Source: Pseudomonadota bacterium (GTDB taxonomy: Bacteria; Pseudomonadota; Alphaproteobacteria; Acetobacterales; Acetobacteraceae). Taken from it: DNA of 12,526 nucleotides. Positions 6,958 through 12,526 of this stretch are shown here, in pieces. How positions within the stretch are numbered: the first letter of the stretch is position 1; each line of letters opens with the position of its first letter. The position numbers and the translations under genes were made by a program. Below the pieces are notes generated by a model. The model was given only the letters and a program-made list of their open reading frames with translations, did no database searches and was not told the origin of the DNA. Where the stretch lies: positions 1-12,526 of the forward strand of contig JAJZVE010000062.1 in assembly GCA_021845835.1 (NCBI GenBank), written 5' to 3'.

Positions 6958-7161
6958 ATGTCGATCGACAATGCCGTACTGAGCTTCGCGGGTCTGGTGG
7001 TGCTGGCCGGGCTCGCGCTCGGCTGGTTCGTCAGCCCGTGGTGGTTCCTGCTGGACGCCTTTGCCGGCCTCAACATGCTGCAGGCCGGTATCACCGGCGT
7101 CTGCCCCGCCGCCATGATCTTCAAGCGCCTCGGCCTGAAGGCGGGCTGCGCCTTCTCCTGA
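6958..7161 (+). CDS. DUF2892 small inner-membrane protein (YgaP membrane-domain type)
   Basis: A 67-residue protein dominated by two hydrophobic helices (about 7-27 and 29-50) with a short turn SPWW between them, followed by GITGVCPAAMIFKRLGLKAG. The GxCP motif after helix 2 is typical of DUF2892, the family that also forms the C-terminal membrane half of E. coli YgaP. In YgaP it is fused to a rhodanese; here the rhodanese is a separate gene at 4272-4598 on the other arm of the divergent promoter. ATG 6958 has AGGAGA seven nt upstream. It is probably the last gene of the sulfide oxidoreductase operon. Molecular function is not established; membrane docking of a sulfurtransferase or movement of a sulfur species are possibilities. 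Confidence 0.88.
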   Translation: MSIDNAVLSFAGLVVLAGLALGWFVSPWWFLLDAFAGLNMLQAGITGVCPAAMIFKRLGLKAGCAFS

Positions 7162-7182
7162 GCGGGCGCGTCCCGCGCGACA

Positions 7183-7205
7183 CCGCGCCGTTGACAGCGG
7201 CGCGG
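7183..7205. terminator. GC-rich hairpin between the sulfur operon and the sugar operon
   Basis: A perfect 8-bp inverted repeat, CCGCGCCG (7183-7190) and CGGCGCGG (7198-7205), encloses the 7-nt loop TTGACAG. It starts 22 nt after the DUF2892 stop. A smaller 5-bp hairpin (GCGGG 7162-7166, CCCGC 7172-7176) directly precedes it. Neither has a T run, so termination would be Rho-assisted or partial. The loop contains the TTGACA proposed as -35 of the next operon. Confidence 0.4.
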
Positions 7206-7219
7206 GATTGCCCTCCCAT
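7191..7219 (+). promoter_or_regulatory. Candidate promoter of the lacI-epimerase-kinase operon
   Basis: TTGACA (7191-7196) is a perfect -35 hexamer. A 17-nt spacer leads to TCCCAT (7214-7219), which keeps only T1, A5 and T6 of a -10. Transcription would begin near 7226, inside the palindrome at 7222-7235. The -35 is convincing and the -10 weak; alphaproteobacterial -10 elements are often loose. Confidence 0.45.
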
Positions 7220-7221
7220 GC

Positions 7222-7235
7222 GTTAAACGTATAAC
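7222..7235. promoter_or_regulatory. Candidate LacI-family operator
   Basis: GTTAAACGTATAAC is a 14-bp palindrome centred on CG with a single mismatched pair (the fifth base from each end). A central CG inside an even, AT-rich palindrome is the usual LacI/GalR operator form. It lies at about -4 to +10 of the promoter proposed here and 49 nt before the regulator's own TTG start, as expected for an autoregulated repressor that controls its own operon. Confidence 0.55.
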
Positions 7236-7260
7236 AATCCAAGCCGGTGGGAGGGCGCGC

Positions 7261-7287
7261 GTGGCCAGCGCGTACGGGTCCGTTTGA
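7261..7287 (+). CDS. Possible 8-codon leader ORF coupled to the LacI gene
   Basis: GTG at 7261 opens a frame encoding MASAYGSV (with GTG read as Met) and stops at TGA 7285-7287. It has the strongest ribosome binding site in the region, GGGAGGG (7249-7255) with 5-nt spacing. Its stop overlaps the TTG start codon of the regulator (7284-7286) as TTGA, the arrangement of translationally coupled genes. The regulator's TTG has only a weak GGG of its own. The peptide may have no function; translation would deliver ribosomes to the weak start. It could also be chance. Confidence 0.3.
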   Translation: MASAYGSV

Positions 7288-8372
7288 GCAACAAATTCCC
7301 GTCCATCCGCACCGTCGCCGCCCGTGCCGGCGTGTCCACCGCGACCGTGTCCAACGTGCTGAATGCCCGCCGCAGCGTCGCCCCGGAGCTGGCGGCGCGG
7401 GTGCGCGCGGCGGTGGCGGAGCTGGGCTACATCGCCGATCTCGGTGCCTCCCGCCTGCGCTCGCGCCGCTCCCACGTGGCCGGGCTGCTGCTGCCCGATC
7501 TTGCCAACCCGTTCTTCGGCACGCTCGCCGCGGTGCTGGAAGCGGCGGCGCGGCATGACGGCTATGACCTGCTGATCGCCTGCTCCGGCGACGACACGGC
7601 GCAGGAGGCGGCGCGGCTGCGCGCGCTGCTCACCTGGCGCCCCGCCGGCATCATCATCGTCCCCTGCGAGGGCCGCTTCGCCGGGCGCGAGCTGGCCGAG
7701 GCGGCGGGGGTGCGGCTGGTCGCCTGCGACCGCATCCCGGACGGTCCGCCGCTCGACCTGATCGCGGTGGACAACCGCGGCGCCGCCGCGTCCGTCGTCC
7801 GCCATCTGCTCGCCACCGGCCGCCGCCACATCCTGCTCGCCGCCGCCCGCGCCTCCATCGGCAACATCGCCGAACGCTGCGGGGCCGCGCGCGCCGAAGC
7901 CGAGGCCGCCGGGGCACGGCTCGAATTGCTGGAAGTCGGCGTCTCGCTCGCCGACAGCCGCGCCCACCTCGCCCGCCGCCTGGCCGCGCCGCCGCTGCCG
8001 GACGCGGTGTTCGCGCTCAACAACCTGGCCACGCTTGGCGCGCTCTCCGCGCTCGACGCCGCCGGCCTTGCGGTGCCGCAGGACGTGGCGCTGGTCGGCT
8101 TCGACGACGCCGCCTGGATGGAGGTGGCCTCGCCGCCGCTCACCGCCGTCAGCCAGCCGGTCGAGGCGCTGGCGCGTGCCGCCTGGGCGCGACTGCTGGC
8201 GCGCATCGGCGGCGACACCGCGCCGCCGCTGGAGGTGCGCCTGCCCTGCACGCTGGAGGTGCGCGACTCCACCCTTGCCGGAACGCGCCAGTTCTTCCAC
8301 GAGCCTGCATTATTGTCCGGCACCGGCGCCGCCGACGGTGCGGGGGCGCAGCGCAAGGAGTGGGCAGGATGA
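7284..8372 (+). CDS. LacI-family transcriptional regulator
   Basis: Repressor of 362 residues. The N-terminal helix-turn-helix (about 7-28, SIRTVAARAGVSTATVSNVLN) is classic LacI/GalR, followed by the hinge (about 49-62) and a periplasmic-binding-protein-like effector domain (VAGLLLPDLANPFF near 64-77; ALNNLATLGAL and VPQDVALVGFDDAAWMEVASPPLTAV toward the C terminus). The last 30 or so residues are a low-complexity tail. No ATG or GTG exists in frame between the upstream stop (7224) and the HTH, so the TTG at 7284 is the best start. A coupled leader frame may assist it. The stop overlaps the epimerase start (ATGA), so the regulator is the first gene of the operon it probably represses, through the palindrome at 7222-7235. 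The effector is unknown; a ketose or its phosphate is likely. Confidence 0.9.
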   Translation: MSNKFPSIRTVAARAGVSTATVSNVLNARRSVAPELAARVRAAVAELGYIADLGASRLRSRRSHVAGLLLPDLANPFFGTLAAVLEAAARHDGYDLLIACSGDDTAQEAARLRALLTWRPAGIIIVPCEGRFAGRELAEAAGVRLVACDRIPDGPPLDLIAVDNRGAAASVVRHLLATGRRHILLAAARASIGNIAERCGAARAEAEAAGARLELLEVGVSLADSRAHLARRLAAPPLPDAVFALNNLATLGALSALDAAGLAVPQDVALVGFDDAAWMEVASPPLTAVSQPVEALARAAWARLLARIGGDTAPPLEVRLPCTLEVRDSTLAGTRQFFHEPALLSGTGAADGAGAQRKEWAG

Positions 8373-9220
8373 CCCGCATCGGTATGCATTTCAGCCTCTG
8401 GTCGCCGACCTGGACCGCGGCGAGCGCGGAGGCGGCGATCCCGGAGGCGGCGCGCTACGGGCTGCATCTGGTGGAAATCCCGCTGCTGGTGCCGGAAAGC
8501 ATCGACGTGGCGCACGCGCGCGACCTGCTGGCCGCGCACAACGTTGCCCCCGCTGCCTCGCTCTGCCTGCCGCCCGACCGCATGGCGACGCGCGATCCCG
8601 CCGCCGCGCGCGACTTCCTGCTGGCCGCGGTCGAGGTGGCGCACGCGCTCGGCTGCCGCTTCCTCGGCGGCGTCACCTATTCCGCGCTCGGCTACCGCAG
8701 CGGCACGGCGCCGACGGAAGCGGAATACGACACGATCGTCGCGGCGCTGCAGCCGGTCGCCCACCGTGCCGGCGAACTCGGCCTCACGCTCGGGCTGGAA
8801 CCCTGCAACCGCTACGAGACGCATCTGCTGAACACGGCGACGCAGACGCTGGCCCTGCTGGACCGCATCGGCGCGCGCAACACCGCGGTGCATCTCGACA
8901 CCTACCACATGAACATCGAGGAGAAGGGCATCGGCGAGGGCTTCCGCACCGCCGGCCCGCGCGCCCCCTACATCCACCTCTCCGAAAGCGACCGCGGCGT
9001 GCCCGGCAGCGGCACCATCGACTGGGAGGAGGTGTTCGCGGCGCTGGCCGAGATCGGCTTCGACGGCGATCTGGTGGTGGAGAGTTTCGTTACCCTGCCG
9101 CCGGAGATCGCGTCCGCCCTGTGCGTGTGGCGGCCGGTGGCGAAGGACCGCTACGACGTGCTCGACCACGGCCTGCCCTATCTGCGCCGGCTGGCGCTGA
9201 AGCACCGGCTGATCGCCTGA
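8369..9220 (+). CDS. Ketose 3-epimerase, D-tagatose/D-psicose 3-epimerase type
   Basis: TIM-barrel sugar isomerase/epimerase of 283 residues that should invert C3 of a free ketose using a divalent metal. Catalytic and binding residues of Pseudomonas cichorii D-tagatose 3-epimerase (E152, E158, D185, H188, H211, R217, E246) all have counterparts at a constant offset of eight: E144, E150, D177, H180, H203, R209 and E238. Local motifs are LEPCNRYE, LDTYHMNIEE, HLSESDRG and VVESF. ATG 8369 overlaps the regulator stop by 4 nt and has AAGGAG 8 nt upstream; GTG 8360 lies on that site and is rejected. A xylulokinase follows after 1 nt. These enzymes accept ketopentoses and ketohexoses, so D-ribulose/D-xylulose interconversion is a fitting role here. 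Hydroxypyruvate isomerase or inosose-type enzymes of the same fold are less likely given the residue match. Confidence 0.88.
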   Translation: MTRIGMHFSLWSPTWTAASAEAAIPEAARYGLHLVEIPLLVPESIDVAHARDLLAAHNVAPAASLCLPPDRMATRDPAAARDFLLAAVEVAHALGCRFLGGVTYSALGYRSGTAPTEAEYDTIVAALQPVAHRAGELGLTLGLEPCNRYETHLLNTATQTLALLDRIGARNTAVHLDTYHMNIEEKGIGEGFRTAGPRAPYIHLSESDRGVPGSGTIDWEEVFAALAEIGFDGDLVVESFVTLPPEIASALCVWRPVAKDRYDVLDHGLPYLRRLALKHRLIA

Positions 9221-9221
9221 C

Positions 9222-10691
9222 GTGGCCTGCTTCCTCGGCATCGACCTCGGCACCTCGGCGGTCAAGGCGCTGATCGTCGATGAACAGGAGACGGTGCGGG
9301 CCGAGGTGGAGGAAAGGCTCGCGACCACGCATCCGGCGCCGCTCGCTTCCGAACAGGACCCCGACTCCTGGTGGCGCGCCGTGCAGGCGGCGCTGGCCCG
9401 GCTGCGCGGGGCCGCGCCGGAGGCGATGGCGCAGGTCGCCGCCATCGGGCTTGCCGGGCAGATGCACGCGACCGTGCTGCTGGATGACGCCGACCGGCCG
9501 GTGCGGCCGGCGATGCTGTGGAACGACGGCCGCGCCCATGCCGAGGCGACCGAGCTGAAACGTCTCGGCACCGAACTGGCCGCCGAACTCGGCGTGCCGG
9601 CGCTGGCCGGCTTTACCGCGCCCAAGCTGCTCTGGCTCGCCCGCCATGAACCGGCGACACTGGCGCGCGCGCGTTCGCTGCTGCTGCCGAAAGACCTGAT
9701 CCGCCTCTATCTGACCGGCGAACGCGCCACCGATCCGTCCGATGCCGCCGGCACCTGGCTGCTCGACGAGGCACGGCGGGGCTGGAGCGCGCGCGCCATC
9801 GCCGCGGTCGGCCTCGACCCCGCCCTGCTGCCGCGCATCGTCGAGGGCACGGCCCCGACCGGCACGCTGCGGCCGGAGATCGCACGCCGCTTCGGCCTGT
9901 CACCGCGCGTCGTGGTAGCGGCGGGCGGCGGCGACACGATGGCGGGCGGCGTCGGCATCGGCGCGGTCGAGGACGGGCGCGCCTTCGTCGGCCTGTCCAC
10001 CTCGGCACAACTGTTCGTCGCCGCGAACGCGCACCGCCCGGCGCCGGCGCAACTGGTGCATGCGTTCTGCCATGCCGTGCCGGGCCGCTGGTGCCAGATG
10101 GCGGCGATGCTGAACGGCGCCGGCGTGCTGGCGTCGATCGCGCACCTGCTCGGCGACGCCGACATCCCGACCCTGCTCGCGGAAGCCGAGGCGCGGTTCG
10201 CCGGGCCGGGCCGGCTGCTGGTGCTGCCGTACCTGTCCGGCGAGCGCACGCCGCACGACGACCCGCATGCGCGCGGCGTGGTGTTCGGCCTCACGCCCGA
10301 CACCACGCGGGCGGAGCTGGTGCTGGCGGCGCTGGAAGGTGTCGCCTTCAGCTTCGCCGACGCGCGCGACGCGCTGGCGGCGGGCGGCACGCGCATCGCA
10401 TCCGCCGGCATCGTCGGCGGCGGCGCGCGCAGCGCCTTCTGGACGCGGCTGATCGCGAGCGTGCTCGGCGTTCCGTTGCGCGGCTATGCCGGCGGCGCGC
10501 GCGGCCCGGCATTCGGCGCGGCGCGGCTGGGCCGGCTCGCGCTCGGCGCCGAGCCGCCGTCCGCGGTGCTGGCGGAACCGCCGGTGCAGCGGGTGATCGA
10601 ACCGGATACCGCGCTCGCCGACGCCTACGCGCCGCGCATCGCCGCCTTCCGCCGCCTGTATGCCGCGCTGCGGCCGGAGTTCGCGGCATGA
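9222..10691 (+). CDS. xylB: Xylulokinase
   Basis: FGGY-family kinase of 489 residues, the normal XylB length (E. coli 484), converting D-xylulose and ATP to D-xylulose 5-phosphate. Phosphate-binding GIDLGTSAVKAL lies at 6-17 with Asp8. GLAGQMHATVLLD (77-88) and MLWNDGR (98-104) match the XylB sugar site. GGGDTMAGGVG carries Asp238, the expected catalytic base (E. coli Asp233). LSGERTPHDD (338-347) and the ADP-binding GIVGGGARSAFW (397-408) complete the family pattern. GTG 9222 is forced as start because GIDLGTS begins at residue 6; it lies 1 nt after the epimerase stop. The stop overlaps the second kinase's ATG. The epimerase before it suggests that D-xylulose is made here from another ketopentose. 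A related polyol or ketose substrate cannot be excluded. Confidence 0.93.
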   Translation: MACFLGIDLGTSAVKALIVDEQETVRAEVEERLATTHPAPLASEQDPDSWWRAVQAALARLRGAAPEAMAQVAAIGLAGQMHATVLLDDADRPVRPAMLWNDGRAHAEATELKRLGTELAAELGVPALAGFTAPKLLWLARHEPATLARARSLLLPKDLIRLYLTGERATDPSDAAGTWLLDEARRGWSARAIAAVGLDPALLPRIVEGTAPTGTLRPEIARRFGLSPRVVVAAGGGDTMAGGVGIGAVEDGRAFVGLSTSAQLFVAANAHRPAPAQLVHAFCHAVPGRWCQMAAMLNGAGVLASIAHLLGDADIPTLLAEAEARFAGPGRLLVLPYLSGERTPHDDPHARGVVFGLTPDTTRAELVLAALEGVAFSFADARDALAAGGTRIASAGIVGGGARSAFWTRLIASVLGVPLRGYAGGARGPAFGAARLGRLALGAEPPSAVLAEPPVQRVIEPDTALADAYAPRIAAFRRLYAALRPEFAA

Positions 10692-12076
10692 CCGCGATCG
10701 CCGTGCTCGACATCGGCAAGACCAATGTCAAGCTGAGCGCGACCGAGGCCGACGGCACCGTGCTGGAGACGCTGGGTACGCCCAACGTCGTGCTGCCCGC
10801 CCCGCCCTATCGCCACCATGACGTGATCGCGCTGGAGGAATGGCTGCTCGGCGCGCTGGCCGAGCTGGGCCGCCGCCACGCCATCGCCACCCTCGTACCG
10901 GTCGGCCACGGCTCCGCCGGGGTGCTGGTGGACGAGGCGGAGCCGGTGCTGCCGATGATCGACTACGAGGACGAGCCGCCGGCCGCCGTCACCGCGCGGT
11001 ATCGCGCCCTGGCCGGCGATTTCCGCACGCGCGGCAGCCCGATCATGCTCGGTGCCTCGCATGTCGCGCGGCAGATGCTGTGGCTGCAGACCGGCTGGCC
11101 GGGCGCGTTCGCGCGGGCGCGGCACTTCCTGGCGCTGCCGCAGTACTGGGCGTGGCGGCTGTGCGGCGTCGCGGCGTCGGAAGCGACGACGCTCGGCGCG
11201 CAGTCGCATCTGTGGTCGCCGCGGGACGGCGCGTGGTCGCCGATCGTCGCCGCGCGCAAGTGGCAGCGCCTGCTGCCGCCGCTGGCGCCGGCGTGGGCGG
11301 CGCTCGGCCGGCTGCATCCCGGCCTCGCCGCGCGCGCCGGGCTGCCGCGCCAGACGCGCGTGCTGTGCGGCGCGCATGACAGCAGCGTCAACTTCTATCG
11401 CTACCAGGCGGCCGGCCTGGCCGGGCTGACGGTGGTGTCCACCGGCACCTGGATCGTCGCCCTCAGCGACGCCGCCGATCCCGACGCGCTGGACGAGGCG
11501 CGCGGCATGACCTGCAACGCCGACCCGGCCGGACGTGCGCTCGCCGGCGCGCTGTGCATGGGCGGGCGCGAGTTCGCCCTGATCGCCGGCGCGCAGCCGC
11601 CCGACGCACGCGGCGACGCCGCCGTCGCGGCGCGGCTGGTGGCACGGGGCACGCTGCCGCTGCCGTTCTTCGGCGACGACGACGCGCTGCTGCCCGGCCG
11701 CGCCGGCCGCGGCGCCATTCTCGGCCCGCCCCCGCAGGACGCGGCGGAGCGGCGGGCACTGGCGCTGATCGCGACGGCGCTGCTGACCGACCTGCTGCTG
11801 GATGCGTTCAGCGCCACCGGACTGGTTGTGCTCGACGGCAGCTTCGTCGCCGACGCGCTGTATCCGGCGCTGGTCGCGGCGCTGCGCCCGCAGGCCGAGC
11901 TGCGCTGCAACCGCCACCGCGACGGCGTGGCCGCCGGCGCCGCGCTGCTCGCCGGGCACGCGACGCGCAGCAGCCCCGCGTCCTTGGCGCTGGATGCGCC
12001 GGCGAAACTGGACTTTCCCGGACTCGCCACCTACCGCGCGCGCTGGCGGGCGCTGGCCGCTTCCGCAACGGAGTAA
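10688..12076 (+). CDS. Divergent FGGY-family carbohydrate kinase (fuculokinase/rhamnulokinase-like)
   Basis: A second sugar kinase of the ASKHA fold, 462 residues. LDIGKTNVKLSA (7-18, Asp8) is the phosphate loop, GAHDSSVNFYRY (228-239) holds the probable catalytic base Asp231, and VVSTGTWIVALS (249-260) is the second phosphate motif. The usual C-terminal glycine-rich ADP loop (GGG-A/S-x) is replaced by LDGSFVADALYP, near residue 380. It is clearly not XylB: the QMHG/LWNDGR sugar motifs are absent. It resembles the poorly characterised group containing a Novosphingobium FGGY kinase, which I state from memory. It overlaps xylB by 4 nt and precedes a fuculose-phosphate-type aldolase by 6 nt, so it probably makes the aldolase's substrate, a ketose 1-phosphate such as ribulose 1-phosphate or fuculose 1-phosphate. 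The sugar is not decided by sequence. Confidence 0.85.
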   Translation: MTAIAVLDIGKTNVKLSATEADGTVLETLGTPNVVLPAPPYRHHDVIALEEWLLGALAELGRRHAIATLVPVGHGSAGVLVDEAEPVLPMIDYEDEPPAAVTARYRALAGDFRTRGSPIMLGASHVARQMLWLQTGWPGAFARARHFLALPQYWAWRLCGVAASEATTLGAQSHLWSPRDGAWSPIVAARKWQRLLPPLAPAWAALGRLHPGLAARAGLPRQTRVLCGAHDSSVNFYRYQAAGLAGLTVVSTGTWIVALSDAADPDALDEARGMTCNADPAGRALAGALCMGGREFALIAGAQPPDARGDAAVAARLVARGTLPLPFFGDDDALLPGRAGRGAILGPPPQDAAERRALALIATALLTDLLLDAFSATGLVVLDGSFVADALYPALVAALRPQAELRCNRHRDGVAAGAALLAGHATRSSPASLALDAPAKLDFPGLATYRARWRALAASATE

Positions 12077-12082
12077 CTCAGC

Positions 12083-12526
12083 ATGGCAAAAACCAACGAA
12101 CGCGCGCTGCGGCGCGAGATGGCGGAGACCTGCCGGCGCATGAACGCCGCCGGCATCAACCAGGGCACCTCCGGCAACCTGTCCGTGCGCTGCGGCGAAC
12201 AATTCCTCATCACGCCGTCCTCGCTGCCCTATGACACGATGACGCCGGACGACCTCATGAAGATGGCATTCGACGGCAGCTACGAGGGACCGCACCGCCC
12301 ATCGTCGGAATGGCGCTTCCACCGCGACATCCTGCGCGAGCGCGAGGACGTGAACGCAGTGCTGCACTGCCATTCCGTCTATGCCACCACGCTTGCCGTG
12401 CATCACCGGCCGATCCCGGCGTTTCATTACATGGTCGGCGTCGCCGGCGGCACCACGATCCGCTGCGCCCGCTACGCCACCTTCGGCACGCAGGCGCTGT
12501 CGGACGCGGCGCTGGAGGCGCTGCAG
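12083..12526 (+). CDS. Class II aldolase, L-fuculose-1-phosphate aldolase type (partial, cut by window end)
   Basis: The first 148 codons of a zinc-dependent aldolase that would split a ketose 1-phosphate into DHAP and an aldehyde. Long stretches agree with E. coli FucA: INQGTSGNLSVR (25-36), PSSEWRFH (73-80, catalytic Glu76, FucA Glu73), HCH (95-97; His95 and His97 match zinc ligands His92 and His94), PAFHYMVGVAGG (112-123) and YATFGT (131-136). The third zinc histidine (FucA His155) lies past the edge. ATG 12083 has GGAG 9 nt upstream, inside the end of the kinase gene. FucA also acts on D-ribulose 1-phosphate in E. coli D-arabinose use, which fits the epimerase and xylulokinase in this operon. 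L-rhamnulose-, D-apulose- or tetrulose-phosphate substrates are alternatives. Confidence 0.9.
   Translation, partial: MAKTNERALRREMAETCRRMNAAGINQGTSGNLSVRCGEQFLITPSSLPYDTMTPDDLMKMAFDGSYEGPHRPSSEWRFHRDILREREDVNAVLHCHSVYATTLAVHHRPIPAFHYMVGVAGGTTIRCARYATFGTQALSDAALEALQ

Noticed and set aside
7247..7558. Alternative frame over the 5' end of the LacI gene
   Set aside because: It overlaps the unmistakable helix-turn-helix frame and its translation is Arg/Ala/Pro-rich without motifs.
9613..10008. Leftward frames antisense to xylB
   Set aside because: Arg/Pro-rich shadow translations; xylB is fully supported on the other strand.
1..12526. Mobile element, CRISPR array, tRNA/rRNA or riboswitch
   Set aside because: No transposase or integrase motif, no spaced direct repeats, no tRNA-like cloverleaf and no known riboswitch core noticed. 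The switch from sulfur to sugar genes has no transfer marks such as a repeat or composition change.

Overview
The window is very GC-rich, gene-dense DNA with no RNA genes, CRISPR arrays or insertion sequences that I could see. Composition, codon choice and gene content suggest a high-GC alphaproteobacterium, perhaps Rhodospirillales/Acetobacteraceae. That placement is an impression, not a phylogenetic result. Two unrelated modules meet near 7162-7283.

Module 1 (49-7161) is a sulfide/persulfide module built around a divergent promoter. Leftward run an ArsR/SmtB repressor, a single-domain rhodanese, an RND-pump membrane fusion protein and an RND permease. The repressor has the cysteine pair of the persulfide sensors BigR/SqrR, with the same 66-residue separation. 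Rightward run a sulfide:quinone oxidoreductase with all three catalytic cysteines, a zinc-finger thioredoxin (TrxC type) and a 67-residue DUF2892 membrane protein. A perfect 9-2-9 inverted repeat abuts the repressor's start codon and overlaps a candidate promoter that would give a leaderless transcript. A Crp/Fnr-type box lies closer to the oxidoreductase gene. The inferred logic is that sulfide is oxidised into the quinone pool, the sulfane sulfur is handled by rhodanese and thioredoxin, and an RND pump of unknown substrate is controlled by the same signal. No persulfide dioxygenase and no outer-membrane channel gene lie in the window.

Module 2 (about 7191 to the right edge) is a carbohydrate operon read rightward: LacI-family regulator, D-tagatose/D-psicose 3-epimerase-type ketose epimerase, xylulokinase, a second and more divergent FGGY kinase, and an L-fuculose-1-phosphate-type class II aldolase cut by the window end. 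Genes overlap by 4 nt or are 1-6 nt apart, so they are probably co-transcribed. The likely chemistry is ketopentose (or ketose) use with two exits: C3 epimerisation then XylB to a 5-phosphate, or 1-phosphorylation by the second kinase then aldol cleavage to DHAP and an aldehyde. Upstream of lacI are a TTGACA -35 in the loop of a GC-rich hairpin, a LacI-like palindrome at the expected transcription start, and an 8-codon leader frame whose stop overlaps the TTG start of lacI.
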